Shown here piece by piece: positions 8,397-17,917 of a stretch of 64,000 nucleotides of DNA (positions within the stretch are counted from its first letter, which is position 1; the number at the start of each line of letters is the position of its first letter). The DNA lies in assembly GCF_001592005.1 (NCBI RefSeq), contig NZ_BCVZ01000019.1:1-64000 (forward strand). Reading direction: 5' to 3'. A model generated the notes under the pieces. That model saw nothing but the letters and a program-made list of their open reading frames with translations, ran no database searches and was not told the origin of the DNA. The stretch is from Bacillus sonorensis NBRC 101234 = KCTC 13918. GTDB taxonomy: Bacteria > Bacillota > Bacilli > Bacillales > Bacillaceae. Made by a program: the position numbers and the translations under genes.

Positions 8397-10076
8397 TCAT
8401 ATGTTCGCTTTTTCCCCGTGGACAAGCGCTCTTCTTAAAATCTTCCCCACCGCCGTTTTTGGAAGCTCATCCCTGAACTCGTATACTTTCGGCACTTTGT
8501 ATGAAGCCAGACGCGATCTGGCATATTCGTCCAATTCTTTTTCTGTAATTGTAACATGATCCTTTAAAACGACAAAGGCCTTAACAGTTTCTCCTCTGTA
8601 TTCGTCGGGAATTCCCGCTACGACAGCCTCCTGCACAGCTTCATGTTCATAGAGCACCTCTTCGATTTCACGGGGATAAATATTGTACCCGCCGGCGATG
8701 ATCAGATCTTTCTTCCGGTCGACGATATAAAAGAAGCCGTCCTTATCCATGTAGCCGATATCTCCTGTAAAAAGCCAGCCATCCCGGAGAACGGCTGCGG
8801 TTTCTTCATCATTGTTCCAGTAGCCCTTCATGACCTGCGGACCTTTCACAATGATTTCTCCATGCTCATAAGGTCCGAGAAAACCGCCGGTTTCTTCAGA
8901 ATAGATGGCGGCGTCTGTTCCCGGCCACGGACAGCCGATGCTTCCCGCTTTATTTTGATCCCAAATAAAATTGGCATGTGTGACCGGTGACGCCTCAGAC
9001 AGTCCGTATCCTTCGACCAGCTTTCCGCCGGTGACCTTTTCGAACTGCTGCTTGACTTCGACAGGCAGTGCGGCCGATCCGCTTAGACAGCTTTTGATGG
9101 ATGAGAGGTCATAGCGGTGCACATCAGGGTGGTTCAGCAGACCGATATAGATGGTGGGCGCACCCGGAAAAATGGTCGGTTTTTCTTTATCGATCGTTTT
9201 CAGAGCCATGCCCGCGTCAAACCTCGGCAGCAGGATCATTTCATACCCCTGCCTGATCGTAAAATTTAATACGGACGTCATCCCGTATACATGAAAAAAC
9301 GGGACGATTCCAAGCACTTTTTCATTTCCTTTTTTCAAACGGTAAAACCATGCCGCACACATTTCCATATTGGCCAAAATATTCCGATGGGAAAGCATGA
9401 CGCCTTTCGGTGTGCCTGTCGTGCCTCCGGTATATTGCAGCACCGCTATATCATGAGCGGGGTCAGCGGCGATTTCCGGCGGTTGAGCCGGGACGGGCCG
9501 CTTCATGATCGTCCGGAATAGATGTGTCGTTTCATTTTCCGTTATTTCAATGGAAAACTGCTGCTGTTTTTTTTGGACAATCGGATAGAGCAGATTTTTA
9601 GGAAAAGGAAGGTATTCTTTTATGCTCGTAACAATGATATGCCTTACATTTGTTAACGCTTTCATTTTAAAAGCCGCCGGGTATAGCATATCAAGGGTGA
9701 TGATGATTTCGGCTCCGCTGTCTTTCAGCAAATGTTCAAGCTCCCTTTCCGTGTAGAGAGGATTTGTCTGCACGACGATTCCTCCGGAGAAAAGAACGCC
9801 GTAATACGCAATGACAGCCTGAGGGCAGTTCGGCAGCATAATCGAAACCCTGTCTCCTTTTTTCATGCCGAGAGACAATAAATAATCTGCCATTTTTAAA
9901 GCTTCTTCATATACTTGCCGATATGTTCGTTTCTTTCCGAGAAAATAAATCGCTGGTTTTTCAGAAAACTGTTGGGCGGATTGTTGCAGGATGGATTGCA
10001 GTGTTTTGTCTTCAAAGTGAAGATCATGAGGAATTTGCTCGGGATAATGACGCAGCCACGGCTTTTCTGTCGGCAT
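8397..10076 (-). CDS. lcfA: long-chain fatty-acid-CoA ligase
   Basis: Activates long-chain fatty acids to acyl-CoA with ATP, feeding beta-oxidation and producing the ligand that releases FadR. The 559-aa ANL-superfamily enzyme has the P-loop YTGGTTGTPKGVMLSH (about 213-228), the A5 motif GYGLSEASPV, and C-terminal TGDIGYMDKDGFF and DRKKDLIIAGGYNIYPREIEE; the catalytic lysine is expected in PKTAVGKILRR. ATG at 10076 (MPTEKPW) has RBS AAGGGGGGG and gives the B. subtilis LcfA length. Gene order lcfA-fadR-fadB-etfBA is as in B. subtilis. Confidence 0.95.
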   Translation of the reverse strand: MPTEKPWLRHYPEQIPHDLHFEDKTLQSILQQSAQQFSEKPAIYFLGKKRTYRQVYEEALKMADYLLSLGMKKGDRVSIMLPNCPQAVIAYYGVLFSGGIVVQTNPLYTERELEHLLKDSGAEIIITLDMLYPAAFKMKALTNVRHIIVTSIKEYLPFPKNLLYPIVQKKQQQFSIEITENETTHLFRTIMKRPVPAQPPEIAADPAHDIAVLQYTGGTTGTPKGVMLSHRNILANMEMCAAWFYRLKKGNEKVLGIVPFFHVYGMTSVLNFTIRQGYEMILLPRFDAGMALKTIDKEKPTIFPGAPTIYIGLLNHPDVHRYDLSSIKSCLSGSAALPVEVKQQFEKVTGGKLVEGYGLSEASPVTHANFIWDQNKAGSIGCPWPGTDAAIYSEETGGFLGPYEHGEIIVKGPQVMKGYWNNDEETAAVLRDGWLFTGDIGYMDKDGFFYIVDRKKDLIIAGGYNIYPREIEEVLYEHEAVQEAVVAGIPDEYRGETVKAFVVLKDHVTITEKELDEYARSRLASYKVPKVYEFRDELPKTAVGKILRRALVHGEKANI

Positions 10077-10109
10077 AAGACCCCCCCTTAACAAAATAGT
10101 CTCGATTTC

Positions 10110-10138
10110 AGTATATCAAAACAATATTCAGAAAGTAA
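10110..10138 (-). promoter_or_regulatory. probable SigA promoter of lcfA
   Basis: TTACTT-N17-TATACT reads toward lcfA. No clear full FadR box is visible here, only a partial CTGAATATTG. The matching FadR box lies downstream, before fadR. Confidence 0.6.
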
Positions 10139-10164
10139 TAATTTTTTATGTAAAGAAAGAAGAC

Positions 10165-10186
10165 GCCCCTTCAGGCGCCTCCTTTC
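10165..10186 (-). terminator. terminator after the 27-aa peptide gene
   Basis: A hairpin AGGCGCC-TGAA-GGGGCGTCT followed by a T-rich stretch on the minus strand lies directly after the small peptide gene and before lcfA. Confidence 0.65.
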
Positions 10187-10270
10187 TTAAGTGTAAAACA
10201 CAATATAAATAAGTCCGATGATCACAAATATTCCGGCAGCACAGAACAGGATTTTCGCTAATTTCTCCAT
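10187..10270 (-). CDS. 27-residue single-span membrane peptide, unknown function
   Basis: A short frame with ATG at 10270 and TAA at 10187. It has an excellent RBS (AAAGGGGA, 5 bases before ATG). The product is M-E-K-L-A-K then a hydrophobic helix (ILFCAAGIFVIIGLIYIVFY) and a final T, which fits one membrane span with a positive N-terminus. It is 11 bases from the yshE stop and is followed by a terminator hairpin, so it looks like the last gene of mutS2-yshE-peptide. I do not recognise the family. RBS, context and strong hydrophobicity argue it is real. Confidence 0.7.
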   Translation of the reverse strand: MEKLAKILFCAAGIFVIIGLIYIVFYT

Positions 10271-10281
10271 GGTTGTCCCCT

Positions 10282-10686
10282 TTAGATTCCGGAGGCCACG
10301 ACGAATGACAGGCCGACGGAGATCACAAATGAAATGAAGCCGACGGCGCGGTTGTCGTTTTCAATTTCCTTGTCGATTTTGAACCGCGGCGTCAGAAATT
10401 CAAAAATGAAATAGCCGATCAACAGCAGTGCGAAACCGAATAGTCCCCAGCCCATCATTTGCAGCAGTGAATTATGCTGGCTGATCGATTTTTGGAGCAC
10501 GTTGGCGATGCCTAAAATTTTTCCGCCTGTGGCCATTGCCACCGCCACATTTCCTTTTTGAATTTCCTCCCAGTTTTTGTACGAGGTGACGAGCTCAAAA
10601 ATGCTCAAGAATATCACCAGACAAAGAATAGAAACGCTGTAATAGGCGGCGATCTCCACAAGGTCGTTTTCCCAAAACTCTTTCAT
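10282..10686 (-). CDS. yshE: DUF350 family membrane protein
   Basis: Membrane protein of unknown function, orthologous by position to B. subtilis YshE. The 134-aa sequence has about four hydrophobic spans: near 13-34, 47-67 (containing GKILGIANVLQ), 77-95 and 113-133. DUF350 proteins are common in Firmicutes next to mutS2. RBS AAAGGGAG precedes the ATG. It follows mutS2 by 17 bases and is probably co-transcribed with it. Confidence 0.85.
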   Translation of the reverse strand: MKEFWENDLVEIAAYYSVSILCLVIFLSIFELVTSYKNWEEIQKGNVAVAMATGGKILGIANVLQKSISQHNSLLQMMGWGLFGFALLLIGYFIFEFLTPRFKIDKEIENDNRAVGFISFVISVGLSFVVASGI

Positions 10687-10703
10687 GTTTCCAGACTCCC
10701 TTT

Positions 10704-13067
10704 TTATTTTAGTTCGACAATCGTAACTCCTGATCCTCCCTCTCCCGCTTCGCCGAACCGGGAGTTTTTCACATTGCGGTGGGATTTCAAGAGATCTTGA
10801 ACACCCTTCCTAAGAGCGCCGGTTCCTTTTCCGTGAATGATCGATACCCGTGGATATCCTGCAAGCACCGCGTCATCCAAATACTTTTCAACCCGGTGAA
10901 GCGCGTTTTCATAGCGCTCTCCCCTGAGGTCGAGTTCCAGTGAGACGTGATAATCCTTGCCTTTGACTTTGGCGATCGATTGTTGTTTTTCGGGTTCTGG
11001 CGCTGATTTCAAGAATTCAAGATCCTTTTCTTTCACTTTCATCTTCAAGATGCCGATTTGCACATTCCATTCATTTGCGTCCGTTTTTTCAAGCAGCGTT
11101 CCTTTTTGGCCAAAGGTCAGGACCTTTACTTCATCACCCGGTTTTAGTGCGCGCTTGTCCGTTTTTTTCTGAACGGGCTTTTTTGTTTTTTCAAACGAAG
11201 GCACCGCTTCTTCAAGACGTTTCTTAGCGTCAATCAATTCGTGGTCTTTAAACGCTTTATGATCTTCTTTTATCATTCTCAGCGACTGGATGATTTCATC
11301 TGCTTCTTTCACGGCTTCCCTGACTTTTTCGGCCGCTTTTTGTTCGGCTTCTTCATAGAGCCTGTCTTTTTTCTCCTGCCACTCGCTGATTTGCCTTTTC
11401 AGGTCGCGGTGAAGGGTTTCGGCTTCCGCCCGGATCGCTTCTGTTTCGGCAAGCTCTGTTTCCGCGCGTTTCTTGCTGTCTTCCAGCGACGCGATCATCG
11501 TGTCGACTTCATTGTGTTCGGCCGTCATTTCAGCTTTCGCGCGGCCGATCAAATGATCAGGCAAACCGAGGCGCTTTGAAATTTCAAACGCATTGCTTCG
11601 CCCCGGCACCCCGATTAACAGCTTATACGTCGGAGATAAGGTTTCGATGTCAAATTCGACGCTCGCATTGATGACATTGTCGCGGTTGTAGCCGTAGGCT
11701 TTCAGCTCCGGATAATGGGTCGTCGCAATGACGCGGGCGCCGGTCTGGTACACTTCGTCAAGGATGCTGATGGCAAGGGCCGCTCCTTCCTGGGGATCAG
11801 TACCGGCCCCGAGCTCATCAAACAGCACAAGGCTGTTTTCCGTCATGTCCTTTAAAATATCGACGATATTCACCATGTGTGACGAGAACGTACTCAAGCT
11901 TTGTTCAATCGACTGTTCATCCCCGATATCTGCAAAAACCTGGTCAAATACAGCGGTTTCCGAACCTTCCCCGGCCGGAACGTGAAGTCCGGACTGCGCC
12001 ATCAGGGTCAGCAGGCCGAGTGTTTTCAGCGTAACCGTTTTTCCGCCCGTATTCGGACCGGTGATGACAATCGTGGTATATTCCCCACCGAGCTCAATAT
12101 CATTCGGAACGACCTGATCGGCGGGCAAAAGCGGATGGCGGGCTTGAATGAGGCGGACATAGCCGTCCGCATTGACGATCGGCTTAACCGCCTTTGTCGC
12201 CTTCGCGTATTTCGCTTTTGCGAATATAAAGTCAAGGGTCTGCAGGACCTTGACATTGTGAAAAAGCTCATCTGTATGCTCTGCCGTCTTGTCTGTCAGC
12301 ATGCGCAAAATCCGTTCGATTTCCTGCTTTTCATTTACTTTTGCCTGGCGAAGCGAATTGTTCATATCCACAATCACCTGAGGCTCGATAAACAGCGTCG
12401 CCCCCGAAGATGACTGATCATGCACAATTCCCCCGTAGCTTGACCTGTATTCCTGTTTAACAGGAATGACGAAACGGTCGTTTCGAATCGTAATGATCGT
12501 GTCTGAAAGCATTTTCTGCGCGGAAGAGGAGCGCAGCATCGCTTCCAGCCTGTCCCTGATTCTTGATTCAAGCGTCCTCAGCTGCGTCCTGATCCCCCTT
12601 AAGCTCTCTGATGCATGGTCAAGCACTTCTCCATGGTCATCGATGCATGAGTTAATGTCTTTTTCCAAGTCTGACAGCGGAATCAGCTTTTCCGCATATT
12701 GATGGAGAAACGGGATCTCAACGCCGTCTTCAAACAGGCCCTCAAGAAAATGCTTCATCTGTTTGGCAGCATATAACAGGCCCGATATTTCCGTAAACTC
12801 AGCCGGGCTTAACAGACTGCCGATTTCGGCACGTTTTAACGCTTTTCTGATGTCTGACAGGCCGCCAAAAGGGGCGCTGCCTTTTAGGCGCAGGACAGTC
12901 CCCGCCTCATCGACTTCTTCCTGCAGCTTTTTGACCTCCTCCAATGAACGGGAAGGCTTAAGGTCAAAGAGCATCTCCTTCCCTAATGAAGATGCCGCAT
13001 GCTCTGCAAGCTGCTCTTTTACTTTATGAAATTCAAGTGCTGATAGCGCTTTTTGCTGCAAAATCAA
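10704..13067 (-). CDS. mutS2: MutS2-family ATPase with Smr domain
   Basis: A MutS paralogue that lacks the mismatch-recognition domain. Recent work on B. subtilis MutS2 supports ribosome-collision rescue, and older work recombination control. The 787-aa protein has the core/lever region, the Walker [14 protein letters not shown] (about 330-342), Walker [14 protein letters not shown], a long charged coiled coil (about 510-620) and a C-terminal Smr nuclease domain ([26 protein letters not shown]). TTG start at 13067 with RBS AAGGAGG, which overlaps the polX stop. B. subtilis MutS2 is 785 aa. Confidence 0.95.
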   Translation of the reverse strand: MILQQKALSALEFHKVKEQLAEHAASSLGKEMLFDLKPSRSLEEVKKLQEEVDEAGTVLRLKGSAPFGGLSDIRKALKRAEIGSLLSPAEFTEISGLLYAAKQMKHFLEGLFEDGVEIPFLHQYAEKLIPLSDLEKDINSCIDDHGEVLDHASESLRGIRTQLRTLESRIRDRLEAMLRSSSAQKMLSDTIITIRNDRFVIPVKQEYRSSYGGIVHDQSSSGATLFIEPQVIVDMNNSLRQAKVNEKQEIERILRMLTDKTAEHTDELFHNVKVLQTLDFIFAKAKYAKATKAVKPIVNADGYVRLIQARHPLLPADQVVPNDIELGGEYTTIVITGPNTGGKTVTLKTLGLLTLMAQSGLHVPAGEGSETAVFDQVFADIGDEQSIEQSLSTFSSHMVNIVDILKDMTENSLVLFDELGAGTDPQEGAALAISILDEVYQTGARVIATTHYPELKAYGYNRDNVINASVEFDIETLSPTYKLLIGVPGRSNAFEISKRLGLPDHLIGRAKAEMTAEHNEVDTMIASLEDSKKRAETELAETEAIRAEAETLHRDLKRQISEWQEKKDRLYEEAEQKAAEKVREAVKEADEIIQSLRMIKEDHKAFKDHELIDAKKRLEEAVPSFEKTKKPVQKKTDKRALKPGDEVKVLTFGQKGTLLEKTDANEWNVQIGILKMKVKEKDLEFLKSAPEPEKQQSIAKVKGKDYHVSLELDLRGERYENALHRVEKYLDDAVLAGYPRVSIIHGKGTGALRKGVQDLLKSHRNVKNSRFGEAGEGGSGVTIVELK

Positions 13068-13077
13068 TTAAACCTCC

Positions 13078-14793
13078 TTAAGATCGGCGGCGAGACAAAA
13101 ATGCACGGACTTCGTCAAGAGAACGGGCATTCAATACGTTCGCTTTTCCGGTCCATCCTTTTCTCGCTGCCGTCACGCCCGTTTTCATATCTTCAAGCAT
13201 CGCGGTGCTGTGGGCGTCCGTATTAATGACAAGCGTGACCCCGGCGGCATTTGCTTTGAGCAGATGCTCCATTCTGAGATCGAGCCGAGCAGGATTGGCA
13301 TTCAGCTCCAACGCTGTATTCGTTTTTTTCGCCAGCTCGATCAGCCGGTCGATATCCACTTCATACCCAGACCTTCTGCCGATGAGCCGGCCGGTTGGGT
13401 GGGCGATAATATCAACGTGCTGATTGTTGAGCGCGTTTTCGAGCCGCTTCATAATGACGTGCTCGGGCTGTGAAAAGCTTGAATGGATAGATGCAATGAC
13501 AAGATCCATTTCCGCCAGCAGCTCATCGTCATAGTCGAGAGAGCCGTCAGGCAGTATATCCATCTCAACGCCTTTAAATATGTGAAAATCGGTAAATTCC
13601 TTGTTCAATTCATCAATTTCTTTCGCCTGCATACGAAGCCTTTCCGGCGTTAAGCCGCCTGCGACTTTTAAATATTGCGAGTGATCGGTGATCGCCATAT
13701 ACTGATACCCTTTTGCCATGCAGGCCTCAGCCATTTCCCTGATCGAAAACGCACCGTCGCTCCATGTCGAGTGCATATGGAGATCTCCTTTAATATCTTG
13801 CTCGGAAATCAGCCCGATATCGTCGCTGTACTGTTCGACTTCTTTCCCCGTTTCCCTCAGCTCGGGCGGGATAAAAGGAAGGCCAAAATGGGCGAAAAAC
13901 TCCTTCTCGCTTGAGAAGGTTTGGATGTCCCCTGTTTCGATCGTCTCGACTCCGTACTCGCTGATTCTTTCGCCTCTTTCTTTCGCAAGCTGGCGCATCT
14001 TTATATTGTGATCTTTTGACCCGGTAAAATGATGCAGCGTCGTCGGAAACTGCTCTTCGGTCACAAGCCTGAAATCGGCGCTGATTTCGTATTCAAACGC
14101 AAATGTCAGCGATACTTTCGTATCTCCGCTGGCAATGACCTCTTTTATATTTGAAAGCTTCAGAAGCCCTTCGCGGACAAGAGCAGGGTCTGTGACAGCC
14201 ATAATATAGTCAAGATCTTTCACTGTTTCTTTGGCACGTCTGAGGCTTCCCGCGCGTGAAAACTTGATAAGGCCCGGCAGCCCCGCAAGCTGTTCTTCAA
14301 TGACATCGGCGACGGCAAGAGCCACAGCGATCGGATACCGTTCAGGACGCTTTCCGGCTTCCCCCAGAGCCTGGAGGATTTTTTCTTCCGTTTTTTTGCC
14401 GAATCCGGCGAGCCCCTGAACCTTTTGCTGTTCACACGCTTCTTTTAACGATTCCGCGTCCGTAACACCCAATTCCTGATACAGTTTGGCTATTTTTTTG
14501 CCGCCGAGCCCCGGCAGCTTCAGAAGCGGAACAAGCCCTTCCGGAACCTCCTCTTTTAAACGCTCCAGCGTGCTGGATGCACCATGGTCCATATATTCCT
14601 TAATGACGGCGTACGTCCCTTTGCCGATTCCGGAAAGAGACATCATATCGTCGATTTCGGAGAGGCTGCGGTCATCTTGTTCAAGTGCCGCGGCGGCTTT
14701 TCTGAAAGCGGATATTTTAAACGGGTTGTCCCCTTTTAGTTCCATATAAATCGCAATCGTTTCAAGCAATCTGATAATATCTTTTTTATGCAA
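13078..14793 (-). CDS. polX: DNA polymerase/3'-5' exonuclease PolX
   Basis: Family X polymerase with a PHP exonuclease domain, used in gap filling during base excision repair. The 571-aa product has N-terminal helix-hairpin-helix motifs (LSGIGKGTYAVIKEY; LPGLGGKKIAKLY), the nucleotidyltransferase pattern SLRRAKETVKDLDYI (about 190-205) and SADFRLV, and the C-terminal PHP domain (DLHMHSTWSDG near 337; ITDHSQ; IAHPTGR; NTDAHS). TTG at 14793 (RBS AGAGGTG) fits the 570-aa B. subtilis YshC, which starts MHKKDIIRL. It is probably co-transcribed with mutS2. Confidence 0.94.
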   Translation of the reverse strand: MHKKDIIRLLETIAIYMELKGDNPFKISAFRKAAAALEQDDRSLSEIDDMMSLSGIGKGTYAVIKEYMDHGASSTLERLKEEVPEGLVPLLKLPGLGGKKIAKLYQELGVTDAESLKEACEQQKVQGLAGFGKKTEEKILQALGEAGKRPERYPIAVALAVADVIEEQLAGLPGLIKFSRAGSLRRAKETVKDLDYIMAVTDPALVREGLLKLSNIKEVIASGDTKVSLTFAFEYEISADFRLVTEEQFPTTLHHFTGSKDHNIKMRQLAKERGERISEYGVETIETGDIQTFSSEKEFFAHFGLPFIPPELRETGKEVEQYSDDIGLISEQDIKGDLHMHSTWSDGAFSIREMAEACMAKGYQYMAITDHSQYLKVAGGLTPERLRMQAKEIDELNKEFTDFHIFKGVEMDILPDGSLDYDDELLAEMDLVIASIHSSFSQPEHVIMKRLENALNNQHVDIIAHPTGRLIGRRSGYEVDIDRLIELAKKTNTALELNANPARLDLRMEHLLKANAAGVTLVINTDAHSTAMLEDMKTGVTAARKGWTGKANVLNARSLDEVRAFLSRRRS

Positions 14794-14832
14794 CTTTTTC
14801 ACCTCTTGTTTCCCCGTGTTCACCCTGTTTCC

Positions 14833-14861
14833 ATCATACAAATTTTTGGCTGATCCTACAA
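14833..14861 (-). promoter_or_regulatory. probable SigA promoter of polX-mutS2
   Basis: TTGTAG-N17-TATGAT on the minus strand, about 40 bases before the polX start and downstream of the yshB terminator. The terminator plus this promoter split zapA-yshB from polX-mutS2-yshE. Confidence 0.6.
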
Positions 14862-14893
14862 TCTTTCGACAAGCGAGAGGCACATTCAGCCGG

Positions 14894-14927
14894 AAAAAAA
14901 ACTTCTCCAAGAACAGAGAAGTTTTAA
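14894..14927 (-). terminator. terminator overlapping the end of yshB
   Basis: AAAACTTCTC-TGTTCTTG-GAGAAGTTTT followed by a T run on the minus strand. The stem begins inside the yshB stop codon. Confidence 0.8.
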
Positions 14928-15460
14928 AAAGATCCGTGCTGAAGCGGTAGATTGTTTAACAAGTTTGATAAATACGGGGTTTTATTGACAATGACATCCG
15001 CCAGTGCAGAGTGGGCCATCATGTTTTGCAGAACGTCGATCGGCAGAAGCGACCCGACGAACAGGACGATGAACACGAACAGGTAAATTTCCGCAAAACC
15101 GAGCACAGCTCCGAGAATTTGGTTGATTTGTTTCAAAATCGGGATTTGTGCGACAGCATCCAAAAATGACGCTGCAATCCTCAAAAGGATAATCGTCAGG
15201 AAAAATAGAATCAGAAACGCAATCATATTATAATAGGCATTTTCAATGCTTCCGCTGACAAATGTCAGAGCCGTCTGACCGCCCGTAAAGTCAGGGGACG
15301 GAATCCAGCTCAGCTTAGGCGCGAGGTCGCGACAATAGGCCCCCGCCACAGCAATCGCCGCAATAAATGTCACCAAGCGGATAAACTGGCGGATAAATCC
15401 TCTTTTCAGACCGATGAACAGACCGGACAAAAGCAAAATGATAATGATGATATCTAGCAT
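14924..15460 (-). CDS. yshB: CvpA family membrane protein
   Basis: A 178-aa integral membrane protein of the CvpA (colicin V production) family; the Bacillus role is not defined. Four hydrophobic spans are visible (about 2-20, 25-45, 75-100 and 115-135), with the family's glycine-rich start IIILLLSGLFIGLKRGFIRQFIRL. ATG at 15460 is preferred over the in-frame TTG at 15472 because the AAGGA site is too close to the latter. The product is within one residue of B. subtilis YshB. It lies directly after zapA. Confidence 0.88.
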   Translation of the reverse strand: MLDIIIIILLLSGLFIGLKRGFIRQFIRLVTFIAAIAVAGAYCRDLAPKLSWIPSPDFTGGQTALTFVSGSIENAYYNMIAFLILFFLTIILLRIAASFLDAVAQIPILKQINQILGAVLGFAEIYLFVFIVLFVGSLLPIDVLQNMMAHSALADVIVNKTPYLSNLLNNLPLQHGSF

Positions 15461-15468
15461 CGTGATGT

Positions 15469-15726
15469 TCAATCCTTTTCTTTAATTTGTCCTTTCAATC
15501 TTTCAAATTCTTCCTTCAGCTTCAAATAATCATGCACCACATTCACCGCCGTTAATACGGCGAGTTTATTTATGTCAAGATACGGATTTTTTTCATTGAT
15601 TTCTCTCATCTTATCGTCGACAATTGAAGCAACGTGCCTCATATGGCTTTTCGTTTCATCGCCGACGATTGTAAATTGCTGACCGTAGATGTCAACTGTT
15701 GTTTTCGTTTTGCGACCATCAGACAA
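15469..15726 (-). CDS. zapA: cell division protein ZapA
   Basis: Small cytoplasmic protein that cross-links FtsZ filaments at midcell. The 85-aa product has the typical ZapA fold: an N-terminal beta region ([17 protein letters not shown]), then a long helix and coiled coil ([43 protein letters not shown], in segments). TTG start with RBS GGAGGAG. It is divergent from rnhC, as in B. subtilis, and is followed by yshB. Confidence 0.93.
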   Translation of the reverse strand: MSDGRKTKTTVDIYGQQFTIVGDETKSHMRHVASIVDDKMREINEKNPYLDINKLAVLTAVNVVHDYLKLKEEFERLKGQIKEKD

Positions 15727-15876
15727 CGTTTCTCCTCCATTCCTTCCGCGAGAATCCTAGACTCTATCATAACATGTTTAGAGATTGAATGGAAAGACGA
15801 GCCCTCGGCTGTTATGATACACTTATAAAAACATCGAAAACGCCTGTTTTTATCAGCTAAAAAAGGAGATTAAACC

Positions 15877-16818
15877 GTGTCACATTCCGTTTTAAAAGTT
15901 CCCCAATCTGTTATTGAACGCATGAAAAGCTATTACCTGTCCGACATCACCTCTCTTTCAGTCCAGGGAGCGGTTTTTCAGGCTAAGCCCGAAGGCTGCA
16001 CGATTACAGCATATCAATCCGGAAAGGTTTTGTTCCAGGGAAAAAACGCCGCAAAGGAAGCTGAACGCTGGACAGCATCGGCCGAAGCCCCGGCCGACAA
16101 AAAAACCGCCGCAAAGCCGCGCACCCCTTCCGCCTATCAGCCGCCGGAAGGTATCGGCTCCATGTCTGTCATCGGCTCCGATGAAGTCGGCACCGGCGAT
16201 TATTTCGGCCCGATGACCGTCGCATGCGTTTACGCCGACAAGGCGAAGCATCCGCTTTTGCAAGAGCTCGGCGTCAAGGATTCCAAGCACCTGAAGGACC
16301 CGCAAATCGTCCAAATCGCCCGCGACCTGATCAAGACGGTGCCCTACAGCCTGCTCGTCTTAAAAAATGACAAATACAATGAACTGCAAAAAAAAGGCAT
16401 GAGCCAGGGAAAAATGAAAGCCCTCCTGCACAACCAGGCGATCACACACCTGCTCAAAAAATTGGACGGAACCCGGCCTGAAGCGATTTTAATCGACCAG
16501 TTCGCAGAACCGGCCGTTTATTTTAAACACCTCGCCGGCAGAAATGCCGTTAAAGAGCGTACATATTTCAGCACTAAAGCGGAAGGCATCCACCTGGCCG
16601 TCGCCGCCGCTTCGATCATCGCGCGCTATTCATTTTTAATGGAAATGAACAAGCTTTCAAAAGAAGCCGGCATGACGCTTCCGAAAGGAGCAGGGCCGCT
16701 CGTCGATGAAGCCGCGGCAAGGCTGATCAGGAAACACGGCGAAGCAGCGCTCGGCCATTTCACGAAACTTCACTTTGCGAATACACAGAAAGCGAAGCGG
16801 CTGGCGTCGAAAAGCTGA
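15877..16818 (+). CDS. rnhC: ribonuclease HIII
   Basis: Degrades RNA in RNA-DNA hybrids and R-loops. The 313-aa product (same length as B. subtilis RnhC) has an N-terminal TBP-like substrate-binding domain (about 1-90) and a C-terminal type 2 RNase H core with IGSDEVGTGDYFGPMTV (about 100-116), the DSKHLKD segment, and DQFAEP and SIIARYSF near the active site. GTG start with RBS AAAGGAG, 9 bases upstream. It is the only plus-strand gene in this core block. Confidence 0.96.
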   Translation: MSHSVLKVPQSVIERMKSYYLSDITSLSVQGAVFQAKPEGCTITAYQSGKVLFQGKNAAKEAERWTASAEAPADKKTAAKPRTPSAYQPPEGIGSMSVIGSDEVGTGDYFGPMTVACVYADKAKHPLLQELGVKDSKHLKDPQIVQIARDLIKTVPYSLLVLKNDKYNELQKKGMSQGKMKALLHNQAITHLLKKLDGTRPEAILIDQFAEPAVYFKHLAGRNAVKERTYFSTKAEGIHLAVAAASIIARYSFLMEMNKLSKEAGMTLPKGAGPLVDEAAARLIRKHGEAALGHFTKLHFANTQKAKRLASKS

Positions 16819-17191
16819 ATACGCCAAAAAGCGGGAGCTCCTGACTTTCAAGGGTTCCCGGCGATTTTGGCAGGAAGTTCGAGGACCAGTTCACGGAGTT
16901 CCAGGGAGCATTTCCGCTCGCGGCTATATCCTGCATTCATCCCGGCTCTTCGCAATAAAACTGACGATATTCTTATCTTCGATCCATTCACAGTAAATAT
17001 TTGAAACGGAATCGTGTATCGTCTGGGCAGGACGTAATGAACTTCATGCTCTTACCATTATAAGGGCTATTTCTCTGTCATTTTATCTCCTGATTAATAG
17101 AATGTGATGAGGCTTTTCTTTATTAAGGTATGTACTTAGTTATATTAGAATCACTGAGATCTTCCGCATAAAAATACGCTCCGAGGCATAT
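16819..17191. other. 373-bp gap without a recognisable gene
   Basis: No convincing gene is seen. Short frames on both strands look protein-like in places, for example a plus-strand stretch reading FKGSRRFWQEV near 16848-16880 and a minus-strand stretch reading EWIEDKNIVSFIAKSRDE near 16930-16985, but neither has an RBS or adequate length. The gap may hold decayed coding sequence. No terminator is obvious after rnhC. Confidence 0.4.
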
Positions 17192-17629
17192 TTAATCTAT
17201 TATATTTTCAAAGTATCGATCATCTTGATCAACTTTTTTAATAAATTCCTCCAACGAGTCGGCTATTTTTGCATTAAAAAAGAATACTGGAGATCTATCG
17301 GTTTTATTTACATTAAGTGTTAAATATACGCCTTCATTTACCTCATAAAAAACAAGCCTGTCTTCATCTTCGTATATATCATCTAAATCCGGATCAAATT
17401 CGTAAATATCTTCTCTTAAAGTAATATTTGCAATAGTATGCGGATCCAACAGCCTGTTAATTGCGCTCCCATTATTACTTCTTATAAATCCGTATCCAAT
17501 TTCCAAATAAAATTCCCTCAGTTCATTAGGAAATGAAAATCCTAATCTTCCTTCTGCTTCTGTAAGATCGTTTTCTTTTAACGCATAAAACGCATGCTTG
17601 CTATTTTTTATAAAATCAAATTTGCTCAT
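17192..17629 (-). CDS. SUKH / SMI1-KNR4 family protein, probable orphan immunity protein
   Basis: The 145-aa acidic protein shows the SMI1/KNR4 (SUKH) layout: an early LTEAEGRLGFSFPNELREFYLEIGYGF block (cited in parts), a central aromatic and acidic stretch with EDEDRLVFYEVNEGVYL, and a closing SLEEFIKKV. In Bacillus such proteins often neutralise LXG-type polymorphic toxins. No intact toxin gene lies beside it, so here it looks orphaned. RBS GAGG lies 8-9 bases before the ATG. The patch is AT-richer than its neighbours, which suggests acquisition. An immunity role is inferred from family and context only. Confidence 0.7.
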   Translation of the reverse strand: MSKFDFIKNSKHAFYALKENDLTEAEGRLGFSFPNELREFYLEIGYGFIRSNNGSAINRLLDPHTIANITLREDIYEFDPDLDDIYEDEDRLVFYEVNEGVYLTLNVNKTDRSPVFFFNAKIADSLEEFIKKVDQDDRYFENIID

Positions 17630-17841
17630 TATCGTTTACCTCGCTGAAATCTTGGATAGGCCGCGGGAAACTTGTCTATTATTCCTGCTAGTTGTTCAGT
17701 GACTTATCTTATTATATGGATGCGCTCATCCTGCCGGTAAGATGACTAGGAGCCCGACGAGATTGGAGAGGAAGATGAAGAGGCAACAAACGTTGCGTCC
17801 TGAGGTCATGGCCTATTGGCATCCCGGCATCATAATCAAGT

Positions 17842-17872
17842 AAAAAAGCAGACCACCCGGCCTGCCTTTTTT
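17842..17872. terminator. bidirectional terminator
   Basis: GCAGACCACC/GGCCTGC-type stem with an A run before and a T run after, so it can act in either direction. It lies just past the 17918-18145 gene and next to a short plus-strand frame. Confidence 0.65.
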
Positions 17873-17917
17873 ATGTATACTGTCTGTCCCGGATTCCCGT
17901 TATCGCTTGAAATGAAT

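Noticed and set aside
11901-12413. Plus-strand frame of 170 codons inside mutS2
   Set aside because: It is fully antisense to the conserved ATPase domain and lacks an RBS.
16930-17000. Minus-strand protein-like stretch after rnhC
   Set aside because: Short, no start or RBS, and interrupted by stops; at most a remnant.
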